From: Micromonospora chaiyaphumensis
Lineage (GTDB): Bacteria > Actinomycetota > Actinomycetes > Mycobacteriales > Micromonosporaceae
Direction: 5' to 3'
Assembly (NCBI RefSeq): GCF_900091435.1
Contig: NZ_FMCS01000007.1
Coordinates: 62,001 to 126,000 of the forward strand
DNA length: 64,000 nucleotides
Part shown: positions 49,836 to 59,004 of the stretch, piece after piece
Position numbering within the stretch: position 1 is the first letter of the stretch
Layout: each line of letters starts with the position of its first letter
Position numbers and translations under genes: made by a program
The notes under the pieces: generated by a model
Databases searched by the model: none
Seen by the model: only the letters and a program-made list of their open reading frames with translations
Told to the model about the DNA's origin: nothing

Positions 49836-52384
49836 TGTTCCGGGCCACTCTGAAGAGCCTGCTGGCGCGCAAGCTGCGCCTGCTGCTGTCCGGCCTGGCG
49901 GTGGTGCTCGGCGTCATGTTCGTCTCCGGCGCGTTCGTGCTCACCGACACCCTCGGCCGCTCCTTCGACGCGGTCTTCTCCGACGCGTTCTCCGAAGTCG
50001 ACGTCAACGTCGCCGCCAAGCCGAAGGTCGCCCTGTCCGAGGTCGAGGGCGAGCAGGTGGCCACCCCGGTGCCCGCGTCGGTCGTCGACCGGGTCAAGGC
50101 GGTGCCCGGCGTCACCGACGTCCAGGGCGTGGTCAACGCCGACGGGGCCCGGCTGATCGGCAGCAACGGCAAGGTGGTCACCTCGTTCGGCCCGCCGCAG
50201 CTCGGCGAGAACTGGCTCGGCGAGAGCGACCTGCTGAAGCTGCGCGAGGGGCGCGCGCCGCAGGCCGACGACGAGATCGTGGTCAACGTGGCGCTCGCCG
50301 ACGCGGCCAAGGTCAAGGTCGGCGACCGGGTCGGCGTGCTGACCCTGGCGCCGAAGAAGGAGTTCACCCTGGTGGGCGTCTTCGGCTACAGCGGCGGCCG
50401 GGACTCGGTCGGCGGGGTCAACGAGGTCGCGTTCACCACCCCGGTCGCCCAGCAGCTGATGCTCGGCAAGCCGGACGTGTTCTCCAACGTGACCGCGCAG
50501 GCCGCCGACGGCACCACGCCCGAGGCGCTGCGCGACGACGTGGCCCGCGCCCTCGGCACGGACTACGAGGTGAAGACCGGCAAGCAGCTCGCGGACGACG
50601 CGTCCGCCAGCCTGAAGGAGGGCCTGTCCTTCTTCAACAAGATCCTGCTCGGCTTCGCCGCGGTGGCGCTGCTCGTCGGCACGTTCCTGATCCTCAACAC
50701 CTTCTCGATCATCGTGGCCCAGCGCACCCGCGAGCTGGCGCTCATGCGGGCCATCGGCGCGAGCGGGCGGCAGATCATCGGCTCGGTGGTGCTGGAGGCC
50801 GTGGCGGTCGGCCTGATCGCCTCGGTGCTCGGCCTCGCCGCCGGCATCGGGGTCGGCGCGCTGCTGGCGTACCTGTTCGGCAAGCTCGCCGGCGGGCTCA
50901 CCCTGGCGGGGCTCGGCGTGCCGCCCGCGGCGATCATCGGCGCCTTCGCCGTGGGCACGGTGATCACGGTGGTGGCGGCGCTGCTGCCCGCGCTGCGGGC
51001 CTCGCGCATCCCGCCGATCGCCGCCATGCAGGACGTCGCCACGCCGGACCGGCCGCTGACCAAGGTGACCGTCGGCGGGTCGGTGGTCACCGCGATCGGC
51101 GCCGGCCTGCTGTTCCTCGGGCTCGGCGGCCACGCCGGCGACAACACCCTCGCCACCATCCTGGGCGGCGTGCTGTTCGCCTTCATCGGCGTGGCGCTGC
51201 TGACCCCGCTGATCAGCCGGCCGGTCGTCGCCCTGCTGGGCTCGATCTTCGCCTGGTCGGTGCCGGGCAAGCTGGGGCGGCTGAACTCCGGCCGCAACCC
51301 CCGCCGCACGGCCATCACGGCTGCCGCGCTGATGGTCGGCATCGCGCTGGTGACCGGGGTGACCGTGATCCTCGACTCGGCCAAGGGCAGCATCAGCGCC
51401 CTGGCGGAGGACACCATCAAGGCCGAGCTGGTGATCTCCGGCGCCCAGACCGGCCCCCGGCCGGCGAGCTTCGACCCGGCGGTGCTGGAGAAGGCCGCCG
51501 CCATCCCCGGGGTGCGGCTGGTCGACGGCGAGTACGGCGACATGGCCACCATGAACGGCGAGCGCACCTGGGTGGCCGTGTCCAGCGACGTCGCCGCGCT
51601 GGAGCGGATCTTCGGGGCGAAGGCGAACGCCGGTGACATCAGCCGGCTGAACCCGGACCAGATGCTGGTCAGCTCGGACACCGCGGAGTCCCGCAAGCTG
51701 TCGGTCGGCTCGACGGTCACCGTGCAGCTGTCCCGGGGCGAGGCCCACACCTACACGGTCAGCGGCATCTACGAGAGCTCGCAGCTGACCAACCCGGTGG
51801 TGCTGCCGCCGCAGGCGGCCGCCGACTTCGCCATCCCGCAGCCCATCCAGGGCTTCGTGCAGCTCGCCCCGGGCACCTCGGTCGCCGCGGTGCAGCCGCA
51901 GATCGAGCGGCTGCTCGCGGACAGCCCCGAGGTGTCGGTGGCCGACCGGGCCGCGTTCATCAAGCAGCAGACCAGCCAGCTGGACACCCCGCTGCGGATG
52001 ATCCAGATCCTGCTGGCGCTGGCCATCGTGATCGCGGTACTGGGCATCATCAACACCCTGGCCCTGTCGGTGCTGGAGCGGACCCGGGAGCTGGGCCTGC
52101 TGCGGGCCATCGGCCTGCGCCGGGCCCAGACCATGCGGATGATCACCGTGGAGGCGGTGGTGATCTCGATCTTCGGCGCGCTGCTCGGCGTCGTGGTCGG
52201 CACCGGTCTCGGCGCGGCCGTGGTCCGGGCGCTCAAGGACGAGGGCATCACCGACCTGGTCCTGCCCTGGAGCCAGATGGTGACCTTCCTGGTCCTGGCG
52301 GCGATCATCGGCGTGGTCGCGGCGGTGCTGCCCGCGATCCGCGCCGCGCGGATCAACGTGCTGGGCGCCATCGCCCACGACTGA
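49835..52384 (+). CDS. FtsX-like ABC permease
   Basis: This 849-residue permease has two FtsX/MacB-PCD modules. A first helix (L-L-L-S-G-L-A-V-V-L-G-V-M) and an extracytoplasmic domain are followed by three helices with R-T-R-E-L-A-L-M-R-A-I-G-A-S. A second set follows, with R-T-A-I-T-A-A-A and E-R-T-R-E-L-G-L-L-R-A-I-G-L-R. Conserved R-T-R-E-L-x-L-x-R-A-I-G loops contact the ATPase. It likely exports or expels hydrophobic or peptide compounds across the membrane, and is regulated by the upstream two-component system. Confidence 0.9.
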   Translation: MFRATLKSLLARKLRLLLSGLAVVLGVMFVSGAFVLTDTLGRSFDAVFSDAFSEVDVNVAAKPKVALSEVEGEQVATPVPASVVDRVKAVPGVTDVQGVVNADGARLIGSNGKVVTSFGPPQLGENWLGESDLLKLREGRAPQADDEIVVNVALADAAKVKVGDRVGVLTLAPKKEFTLVGVFGYSGGRDSVGGVNEVAFTTPVAQQLMLGKPDVFSNVTAQAADGTTPEALRDDVARALGTDYEVKTGKQLADDASASLKEGLSFFNKILLGFAAVALLVGTFLILNTFSIIVAQRTRELALMRAIGASGRQIIGSVVLEAVAVGLIASVLGLAAGIGVGALLAYLFGKLAGGLTLAGLGVPPAAIIGAFAVGTVITVVAALLPALRASRIPPIAAMQDVATPDRPLTKVTVGGSVVTAIGAGLLFLGLGGHAGDNTLATILGGVLFAFIGVALLTPLISRPVVALLGSIFAWSVPGKLGRLNSGRNPRRTAITAAALMVGIALVTGVTVILDSAKGSISALAEDTIKAELVISGAQTGPRPASFDPAVLEKAAAIPGVRLVDGEYGDMATMNGERTWVAVSSDVAALERIFGAKANAGDISRLNPDQMLVSSDTAESRKLSVGSTVTVQLSRGEAHTYTVSGIYESSQLTNPVVLPPQAAADFAIPQPIQGFVQLAPGTSVAAVQPQIERLLADSPEVSVADRAAFIKQQTSQLDTPLRMIQILLALAIVIAVLGIINTLALSVLERTRELGLLRAIGLRRAQTMRMITVEAVVISIFGALLGVVVGTGLGAAVVRALKDEGITDLVLPWSQMVTFLVLAAIIGVVAAVLPAIRAARINVLGAIAHD

Positions 52385-52393
52385 CGCACGCGC

Positions 52394-52429
52394 AACGGCC
52401 CCCACCACCGGAGGGTGGCGGGGGCCGTT
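52394..52429 (+). terminator. Terminator after the ABC operon
   Basis: AACGGCCCCC (52394-52403) pairs with GGGGGCCGTT (52420-52429), with additional ACC/GGT pairing inside. A T-rich run (TTTCCGTTCC) follows. It begins 10 nt after the permease stop. Confidence 0.75.
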
Positions 52430-52485
52430 TCCGTTCCCGCCGGCATCCCATCCGCTGCCAGACTCGGGCCACGGGGGTGAGGGAC

Positions 52486-52860
52486 GTGACGGATGACGCC
52501 TACGCGCGGGCGCTGGTGAACGCCGAGGGGCTGCTCGGCCAGCCGCTCACCCTGCCGCTCGGCCCCGGCGAACCGGCGGTCGGCGCGGACTTCCGCCGGC
52601 TGGCCACCCTGCACACCTTCGGCGACGTGTGGCCCCGCGAGGGCCTGGACCTGCGCTCCCGGTGCCTGGTGTCGGTGGCGGTCGCCGCGGCGCTGGGCAC
52701 CCACGAGCCGCTGCGCGGGCAGCTGCGGATCGCCCTGCACTCCGGGGTGACCCGGGAGGAGATCGTCGAGCTGTTCATCCACCTGGCCGCCTACGCCGGC
52801 GCGGCCCGGGCGTTCGACAGCTACCAGATCGCCGTGGCGGTGTTCGGCGAGGCCCGCTGA
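52486..52860 (+). CDS. Carboxymuconolactone decarboxylase family protein
   Basis: This 124-residue helical protein of the CMD family contains C-L-V-S-V-A-V-A-A-A-L-G and E-E-I-V-E-L-F-I-H-L-A-A-Y-A-G, the family core. It lacks the C-x2-C pair of AhpD peroxidases, so a decarboxylase-like or unknown activity is more likely. GTG 52486 is chosen since GTGAGGG lies upstream; the GTG at 52477 is possible. Confidence 0.75.
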   Translation: MTDDAYARALVNAEGLLGQPLTLPLGPGEPAVGADFRRLATLHTFGDVWPREGLDLRSRCLVSVAVAAALGTHEPLRGQLRIALHSGVTREEIVELFIHLAAYAGAARAFDSYQIAVAVFGEAR

Positions 52861-52864
52861 CCGG

Positions 52865-53599
52865 TCAGGCGGGGCGTTCGCCGAGCAGGGCGGACAGCAG
52901 CTCCAGGTCCGCCGCGGTCAGGCTCTCCAGCTGGTGTACGCCGTCGACCGGCGCCAGCGGCACCTCGGCGGGTACGGCCAGCACGGCGGCCCCGGCCGCG
53001 AGGGCGCTGGCCACCCCGGTCGGCGAGTCCTCGATGGCGACGCACCGCTCGATCGGCACACCGAGCAGCCGCGCCGCGGTCAGGTACGGCTCCGGGTGCG
53101 GCTTGGCCGCGCCCACCTCGTCGCCGCAGACCACCGCGTCGAAGCTGTCCCGGCCCAGGGTGTCGAGGGCGACCTCGACCAGCGGCCGGGTGCTGGAGGT
53201 GACCAGGGCGGTGGGAATGCCCGCGGCGCGAACCGCGCGCAGCAGGGCCAGCGCCCCCGGCCGCCAGCGCAGCCCGTCGCGGAACAGCTCCAGGATCCGG
53301 GCGTTGATCCAGTCGGCGCTGGCCTGCGGATCCCGCTCCGGCTGGCCCAGGTCCTCGTGCACGATCCGCATCGAGACGGCCATGCTGGTGCCGATGATCG
53401 CCCGGCGCGCGGCCTCGGAGAGGCTGCCGCCGTAGACCGCCGCGAGCTCCTGCAACGCGACGTCCCAGAGCTTCTCGCTGTCGACCAGGGTGCCGTCCAT
53501 GTCGAAGAGCACGGCGGCGGGGTGTCTGCTGCTCAGCGGGGGCCTCCCTCGGTGCGGGTACCCACCGATCCTCTCAGCCGGGCCTCGCCGGGCGGCCAC
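52865..53599 (-). CDS. HAD hydrolase, beta-phosphoglucomutase-like
   Basis: This 244-residue protein has canonical motif I F-D-M-D-G-T-L-V-D-S-E. It also shows T-S-S-T (motif II), K-P-H-P-E-P (motif III lysine) and E-D-S-P-T-G-V-A. It is a cap-C1 HAD phosphatase or phosphomutase; substrate unknown. The N-terminus is uncertain. GGGAGG precedes a CTG near 53536, which would give about 223 residues, the usual length; the GTG at 53599 lacks a clear site. Confidence 0.8.
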   Translation of the reverse strand: MAARRGPAERIGGYPHRGRPPLSSRHPAAVLFDMDGTLVDSEKLWDVALQELAAVYGGSLSEAARRAIIGTSMAVSMRIVHEDLGQPERDPQASADWINARILELFRDGLRWRPGALALLRAVRAAGIPTALVTSSTRPLVEVALDTLGRDSFDAVVCGDEVGAAKPHPEPYLTAARLLGVPIERCVAIEDSPTGVASALAAGAAVLAVPAEVPLAPVDGVHQLESLTAADLELLSALLGERPA

Positions 53600-53626
53600 C
53601 GTCCCCGGCGAGGGTGACCTGCGGCA

Positions 53627-54376
53627 TCACCCGAGCCCGCAGGCGTCCAGCGACTTCTCGTAGCCGCGGAAGAACGATTCGCTGCGCTGCTCGGCGGTGC
53701 CGTGCGAGCCCTCGGCGAACCAGGGCTGGTCCGGGTCGTCGCCGACCGCCAGCAGCCCCTCCCGGAATTCGTCCAGGTCGCCCTCGGCCAGGGTCAGCGT
53801 CCCCGAGCGCACGTTGTCACCGATGTACGCCCCGGCCATGCAGTCCGCCTGCAGCTCCTGCTGGATGGTGAAGTTGTAGCGGATGCCGAGGCGGACCTGG
53901 ACGCCGTGGGCGTACTCGTGGCCGAGCAGGTAGAACAGGAAGGCGTCGCCGACCTGGCGGAAGGCCGCCACCGACCAGTTCACGTCGTAGGCGATGAAGT
54001 CGCCGGCCGAGCAGTAGACCGCGTTGTTGCGGGGCAGCCCCTCGCCGCCGCAGGACACCTCGCCGGACCTCGTGTACGGCACGACCCGCCGGATGGGCTG
54101 GAACTGCTCGCCGGAGCCGCGGAACTGCGCCGTCCAGTAGCTCTCGGCGATGCCGACGGCGTCGGAGAAGTCCTGCTTGAACTCGGCCACGCTGGTGGTG
54201 CCGTCGGCCCGGGTCGCGTCCGCGCCCGGGGAGGCCGGCTCGCCGCTCTGCCGGGGACGGGGCTGCTCCGGCTCGCCCTGGTCCAGCCCGCCACCCATGC
54301 AGCCGGCCGCCACGACCACGGCCACCAGCAGCCCGGCGAGTGGTCCCGGTCGCCGACGTACCGCCTTCTCCCCCAC
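53627..54376 (-). CDS. Lipoprotein neutral zinc metallopeptidase (YpfJ-like)
   Basis: This 249-residue lipoprotein has a signal peptide ending V-A-A-G-C26. The catalytic motif is L-G-H153-E-Y-A-H157 with the third ligand in Q-Q-E-L-Q-A-D-C-M. It matches the YpfJ/putative neutral zinc metallopeptidase family, whose physiological substrates are unknown. Cysteines at about 109, 122 and late positions may form disulfides outside the membrane. GGGAGG precedes the GTG. Confidence 0.85.
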   Translation of the reverse strand: MGEKAVRRRPGPLAGLLVAVVVAAGCMGGGLDQGEPEQPRPRQSGEPASPGADATRADGTTSVAEFKQDFSDAVGIAESYWTAQFRGSGEQFQPIRRVVPYTRSGEVSCGGEGLPRNNAVYCSAGDFIAYDVNWSVAAFRQVGDAFLFYLLGHEYAHGVQVRLGIRYNFTIQQELQADCMAGAYIGDNVRSGTLTLAEGDLDEFREGLLAVGDDPDQPWFAEGSHGTAEQRSESFFRGYEKSLDACGLG

Positions 54377-54495
54377 CGTTGCCTCCCGGCTGAGTCGCTG
54401 TGTGAGCGCAGTACCCCGACGGTGCGCCGTTGATGCCCACCGCAGATCACGTGTGCGCGCCGGCCTGCGTTCAGTCGGGGGCGGCGAACGGCGGA

Positions 54496-54711
54496 TCAGA
54501 AGCCGCCGCTGCCGGGCTGCCCGCGCCGCACCGTGTCGGACTGCGAGGCGTGCCGCGACGCCTCGTAGCGGTGCCGCCGCGACTCCGCGTCGCGCTCCGC
54601 CCCCCGCTCCTCGTCCGGGGTGGACCGTCGCCGGTCCCGCCAGGAGACGAATCCCACCGCCACGGCCACGACCGCGGCCACCACCGCCAGCGTCACCAGC
54701 ACCGTCGTCAT
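54496..54711 (-). CDS. Small membrane protein with charged tail
   Basis: This 71-residue protein has one N-terminal hydrophobic helix (V-L-V-T-L-A-V-V-A-A-V-V-A-V-A-V) and a strongly charged tail (R-D-R-R-R-S-T-P-D-E-E-R). TACCGT is 7 nt upstream of the ATG, so it is probably leaderless. Function is unknown. It lies divergently from the ECF42 pair. Confidence 0.6.
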   Translation of the reverse strand: MTTVLVTLAVVAAVVAVAVGFVSWRDRRRSTPDEERGAERDAESRRHRYEASRHASQSDTVRRGQPGSGGF

Positions 54712-54860
54712 GCCCGCCACGGTAGGACGTCCGCGCACCCCGGCCGGCGCCGACGGCGCGGGCCGCCGCCGATTCCCCCTAGGCTTTGTCCGGTGCGGCG
54801 CCGCGGCTCCGACGTCCCGGGTGAGCGGCGCCGCGGGGCGCCGGCCGAGAGGAGACACCC

Positions 54861-55262
54861 GTGAAGTACCTGATCATGCTCTACGGCAGCCAGCGGGACT
54901 ACGACGTCATGGCCGGACGGCCCGGCGACCAGCCACCGATGAGCCCGGAGCAGCTCGCCGCCATGCACGCCCACATGGAGGCGATCCACAAGGAGCTGGC
55001 CGAGACCGGGGAACTCGTCGACGCGCAGGGCCTGTCCGCGCCGGTGCACGCCCGCCGGGTCCGGCTGCGCGGCGGCGCGCCCGTGGTCACCGACGGCCCG
55101 TACGCGGAGACGCAGGAGGTGCTGGCCGGCTACACGATGGTCGAGTGCGCCGGCTTCGACCGGGCCACCGAGATCGCCGCCCGGTTCGTCAACCCGGACG
55201 CCGAGGGCGAGTACGTCGACGTGCGACCGGTCGTGGACGGCATCGAGGAACTCCAGGGCTGA
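54861..55262 (+). CDS. DGPF/YCII-related protein partner of ECF42
   Basis: This 133-residue protein begins M-K-Y-L-I-M-L-Y-G and carries V-T-D-G-P-Y-A-E-T-Q-E-V, the DGPF/YCII domain with Tyr in place of Phe. G-Y-T-M-V-E-C follows. DGPF proteins are almost always encoded next to ECF42 sigma factors and may sense a signal or bind a small molecule; their role is unclear. GAGGAG is upstream of the GTG. The sigma gene starts 3 bases after the stop. Confidence 0.85.
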   Translation: MKYLIMLYGSQRDYDVMAGRPGDQPPMSPEQLAAMHAHMEAIHKELAETGELVDAQGLSAPVHARRVRLRGGAPVVTDGPYAETQEVLAGYTMVECAGFDRATEIAARFVNPDAEGEYVDVRPVVDGIEELQG

Positions 55263-55265
55263 CCG

Positions 55266-56501
55266 GTGCCCGCCGGGAGCGTCGAGGACCTGTTGCGCGC
55301 CCTGGCGCCGCAGGTCCTCGGCGCGCTCGTCCGCCGGTACGGGCACTTCGACACCGCCGAGGACGCCACCCAGGAGGCGCTGCTCACGGCGGCCACCCGC
55401 TGGCCCGCCGACGGGCTGCCGGACGACCCGAAGGCGTGGCTGATCACCGTGGCGTCCCGCCGGCTCACCGACCTGCTCCGCGCCGAGCAGGCCCGGCGCC
55501 GGCGGGAGGACGGCGTGGCCCGGGAGGCGCCGGCGGACCGCTGGGTGTCGCCGCCCGCGGACAGCGCGCCGGACGACGCCGACGACAGCCTCGTCCTGCT
55601 GTTCCTCTGCTGCCATCCGTCGCTGCCACCGGCCGGGCAGATCGCGCTGACCCTGCGCGCGGTCGGCGGGTTGGGCACCGCCGAGGTGGCCCGGGCGTTC
55701 CTCGTGCCGGAGGCCACCATGACGCGGCGGATCACCCGGGCCAAGCAGCGCATCCGCGCCAGCGCGCTGCCGTTCGCCCCGCCGGCCGGCCCGGAGCGGG
55801 CCGCCCGGCTCGACGCCGTCCTGCACGTGCTCTACCTGATCTTCAACGAGGGGTACGCGAGCACCGCCGGGGAGCGGCTGCACCGGCCCGACCTGTGCGC
55901 CGAGGCCATCCGGCTGGCCCGGTTGCTGCACCGGCTCACCGACGATGCGGAGGTCGCCGGGCTGCTGGCGCTGATGCTGCTGACCGACGCGCGTACCCCG
56001 GCGCGGACCGGTCCGGACGGGACGCTCGTGCCGATGGCGGAGCAGGATCGGCGGTGCTGGCGAGCCGACCGGATCGCCGAGGGGACGGCGCTGGTCGCCG
56101 CGACGCTGCCCCGGGGTTCGGTCGGGCCGTACCAGCTCCAGGCGGCGATCGCCGCGTTGCACGACGAGGCGCCCAGCGTCGAGGCGACGGACTGGCCGCA
56201 GATCGTCGCGCTCTACGAGATGCTGCTGGCCCTGCACGACAACCCGGTGGTCCGGCTGAACCACGCCGTGGCGGTGGCCATGACGCGCGGTCCGCGGGCC
56301 GGTCTGGCGCTGCTCGACGCGCTGGGCGCCGACCGCCGGGTCGCCGAGGACCACCGCCGCCACGCGGCCCGGGCGCACCTGCTGGAGCTGGCCGGAGAGC
56401 CGCACGCGGCCCGGCAGGCGTACCTGGCGGCGGCCCGCCGGTCGATGAACCTGGCCCAGCAGCGCTACCTGCACGCCCGGGCGGCCCGGCTGGGCGGCTG
56501 A
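55266..56501 (+). CDS. ECF42-type RNA polymerase sigma factor with C-terminal extension
   Basis: This 411-residue factor has an N-terminal sigma2 (F-D-T-A-E-D-A-T-Q-E-A), sigma4 near 125-165 (G-G-L-G-T-A-E-V-A-R-A-F-L-V-P-E-A-T-M-T-R-R), and a long C-terminal extension (Y-L-I-F-N-E-G-Y, later helical repeats). This DUF6596/TPR-like tail is the ECF42 hallmark and is needed for its activity in characterised examples. No anti-sigma factor gene is nearby. The pair is likely translated together. Confidence 0.9.
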   Translation: MPAGSVEDLLRALAPQVLGALVRRYGHFDTAEDATQEALLTAATRWPADGLPDDPKAWLITVASRRLTDLLRAEQARRRREDGVAREAPADRWVSPPADSAPDDADDSLVLLFLCCHPSLPPAGQIALTLRAVGGLGTAEVARAFLVPEATMTRRITRAKQRIRASALPFAPPAGPERAARLDAVLHVLYLIFNEGYASTAGERLHRPDLCAEAIRLARLLHRLTDDAEVAGLLALMLLTDARTPARTGPDGTLVPMAEQDRRCWRADRIAEGTALVAATLPRGSVGPYQLQAAIAALHDEAPSVEATDWPQIVALYEMLLALHDNPVVRLNHAVAVAMTRGPRAGLALLDALGADRRVAEDHRRHAARAHLLELAGEPHAARQAYLAAARRSMNLAQQRYLHARAARLGG

Positions 56502-56591
56502 AACGGGCGGCCGGTCCCGTCCACTGTCCGTCCCCCCGGGTCGCCGACGCACGGGCGCTCCGGGTGGGCCGCCCAGCGGTGTGGCGGGGCC

Positions 56592-56771
56592 TCAGTCCAG
56601 GCCGCGCATGATGTGCGGTTCGCCGTCGTCGTCGCCGAAGCAGCGGTGCAGCGTCTGCGCCCGGGCCCACAGGTCCAGGCTGCTCGGCGGGCCGACGGGC
56701 GGTGGACCGGCCGGCGTGTTCAGCACGGGGGCCGGGTCCGGCGGAACCTTCGAAGCGATGTCGTCGGTCAT
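56592..56771 (-). CDS. Small proline-rich peptide of unknown function
   Basis: This 59-residue ORF has a proline-rich N-terminal half (P-P-D-P-A-P-V, P-P-P-V-G-P-P) and a C-terminal part W-A-R-A-Q-T-L-H-R-C-F-G-D-D-D-G-E-P-H-I with one Cys. GGGGCGGAG directly precedes the ATG at 56771. The layout of a leader plus a distinctive short tail recalls ribosomal-peptide precursors, but no maturation enzyme is adjacent. Could be a non-coding stretch. Confidence 0.45.
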   Translation of the reverse strand: MTDDIASKVPPDPAPVLNTPAGPPPVGPPSSLDLWARAQTLHRCFGDDDGEPHIMRGLD

Positions 56772-56961
56772 CTCCGCCCCTTTCGTCGTACCCCCATGCT
56801 CGTCCTCGGACGTCACAGCCGCATCTCCCGGGCTGCGCCGCCATGGACGGCGGCCGGGGTCGGCGCTGCTGGTCGGGGGCGCTTACCCGCCGGGGCCGGG
56901 CCGGTAACCCGTACTCCGGTCACCGTAGCGGGCGGGACCTCGCCGCACAGCGGGTTTCCGG

Positions 56962-58791
56962 TCAGCCCTGGGCGTCGAGGAGCCGGTCGAGGTTCGCCGC
57001 GGTGCTGATGAGGGAGAGGTGGCTGAACGCCTGCGGGAAGTTGCCGGCCTGTTCCCCGGCCGGGGTGATCTCCTCCGAGTAGAGGCCGAGCCGGCTGCTG
57101 TAGGTCAGCATCTTCTCGAAGGTGAGCTGCGCGTCGTCGAGCCGGCCGGCCTCCGCCAGGGCCTGGACGTACCAGAAGGTGCACATGGTGAACGTGCTCT
57201 CCCCGCCGGCGAGGCCGTCGGCGGTGGCGCCCGGGTCGTACCGGTAGACCAGGCTGTCGGAGACCAGCTCGCCGTCGATGGCCCGCAGCGTCGACTGCCA
57301 CATCGGATCGGTGGGCGCCACGAAGCCGAGAGAGGGCATGGCGAGCAGCGACGCGTCGAGCGTGTCCGTGGCGTAGTGCTGCACGAAGGCCCGGCGTCCG
57401 GGGTGGTAGCCGCACGCCATGATCTGCTCGTAGATCCGGTCCCGGGCCTGCGTCCACCGGCCGACGTCGGCCGGCCGCCCGTGCCGGTGGGCCAGCCGGA
57501 CGGCCCGGTCGAGGGCCACCCAGGACATCAGGCGCCCGTAGGTGAAGTCGCGGCGGCCGGCGCGGGTCTCCCAGATCCCGTCCTCGGGCTGGTCCCAGTG
57601 CGCGCAGAGCCAGTCCACCGTCCGGACGAGGTGCTGCCAGCCCTCGTGGGACCCCTTGAGGCCGTGGTCGTTGGCGAGGTGGAGGGCATTAAGCACCTCG
57701 CCGTAGATGTCGAGTTGCAGTTGCGTCGCCGCGGCGTTGCCGATCCGCACCGGCGCGGACCCGCGGTAGCCCTCGAGGTGGTCGAGCACCTCCTCGGTGA
57801 TGTCCGGTGAGCCGTCCACCCGGTACATGATCTGCAGCGGCACGCCCCCCACCTCGGCTTCCCGGATCCGCTCGTCGACCCAGTGCTGGTACTGCCAGGC
57901 CTCGTCGGTGAAACCCAGGCTCAGCAGGGCGTGCACCGAGAAGGACGCGTCCCGGATCCAGGTGTAGCGGTAGTCCCAGTTGCGTTCGCCGCCCACCCGT
58001 TCGGGCAGCCCCGCGGTGGGGGCGGCGATCAGCGCGCCGGTCGGCGCGTAGGTCATGAGCTTGAGCGTCATGGCCGACCGCTCCACCATCTCCCGCCACC
58101 GTCCGGTGTAGCAGGAGCGGCCGAGCCAGCCCCGCCAGTAGTCGCGGGTCTGTTCGAGCAGCTCGCGCGTCTCCTCCGGCGAATAGGGACGCGGCCGCTC
58201 CGGGGACTCCGTCTCCAGGACCACGCCGCCGGCCTCGCCCTCGCGGAGGCTGGCGATGACGCAGATGCCCTCCTCGCTCTCGCGACGCTCGGGCATCTCG
58301 CCGAGCTGGTCGGCGTAGCGGACCGCGTTCACCGTGAGGGCGAGCCCGGGACTGCGGAAGACCATTCCGTCCGGGTGCACCTCCAGCTCGTGCCGGTCCC
58401 GCCCGTAGTTGAACCGGGGGCGGCAGTCCACCCGGAACCGCATGGCGCCGCGCACCACCCGCAGCATCCGGACCAGGCGGTGATGGTCGGTGGCCCGGTC
58501 GCCCGCGACCGGCATGAAGTCCACCAGTTCGCCCACCCCGTCCGCGCTGAGGAAACGGGTGATGAGGATCGGGGTTCCCGGCAGATAGAGCTGCTTGGTC
58601 GTGTAGTCGACGCCCTCCGGCGAGACCTGGAAGTAGCCGCCGCGACACCGGTCCAGCAGGCCCCCGAAGACGCTCGGCGAGTCGAACCGGGGTGCGCAGA
58701 ACCAGTCCAGCGTGCCGTCCTTGCTGATCAGCGCCGCCGTCTGCAGGTCGCCGATCAGGCCGTGGTCCTCCACCGCGGGGTACGAGTCCAC
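56962..58791 (-). CDS. Glycoside hydrolase family 15 (trehalase/glucoamylase-like)
   Basis: This 609-residue protein has an N-terminal beta domain (D-H-G-L-I-G-D-L-Q-T-A-A-L-I, D-W-F-C-A-P-R-F-D-S-P-S-V-F) and an (alpha/alpha)6 barrel with N-W-D-Y-R-Y-T-W-I-R-D-A-S-F. The ending Y-S-E-E-I-T-P-A-G-E-Q-A-G-N-F-P-Q-A-F-S-H includes a catalytic Glu. GH15 members of this kind act on trehalose or alpha-glucans in the cytoplasm. The GTG at 58791 has GGAGG just upstream; longer frames lack it. Works plausibly with the debranching-like enzyme. Confidence 0.88.
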   Translation of the reverse strand: MDSYPAVEDHGLIGDLQTAALISKDGTLDWFCAPRFDSPSVFGGLLDRCRGGYFQVSPEGVDYTTKQLYLPGTPILITRFLSADGVGELVDFMPVAGDRATDHHRLVRMLRVVRGAMRFRVDCRPRFNYGRDRHELEVHPDGMVFRSPGLALTVNAVRYADQLGEMPERRESEEGICVIASLREGEAGGVVLETESPERPRPYSPEETRELLEQTRDYWRGWLGRSCYTGRWREMVERSAMTLKLMTYAPTGALIAAPTAGLPERVGGERNWDYRYTWIRDASFSVHALLSLGFTDEAWQYQHWVDERIREAEVGGVPLQIMYRVDGSPDITEEVLDHLEGYRGSAPVRIGNAAATQLQLDIYGEVLNALHLANDHGLKGSHEGWQHLVRTVDWLCAHWDQPEDGIWETRAGRRDFTYGRLMSWVALDRAVRLAHRHGRPADVGRWTQARDRIYEQIMACGYHPGRRAFVQHYATDTLDASLLAMPSLGFVAPTDPMWQSTLRAIDGELVSDSLVYRYDPGATADGLAGGESTFTMCTFWYVQALAEAGRLDDAQLTFEKMLTYSSRLGLYSEEITPAGEQAGNFPQAFSHLSLISTAANLDRLLDAQG

Positions 58792-59004
58792 CGGACCTCC
58801 CACCTCGTCTCTCCGCTGCCCCCGGCGACTACCCCCGCCCTGGCGGCACACACCTGACGGGCCGCCTGTTCGCCCGGTTCGGCGTTCGTCGCGGTGTTCG
58901 TCCGTTCCGGTCATCCACTGTTCACGCAACTTGATCTAGACCGTTACTTCCATCTCTGTCTATATGGGTGCCAACACCTGGCAATCCCATCCGGATGGAG
59001 TCCC

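Noticed and set aside
48878-52408. An 1176-codon minus-strand frame opposite the ABC transporter genes.
   Set aside because: It is H/D/R/G-rich shadow sequence; the opposite strand encodes clear ATPase and permease motifs.
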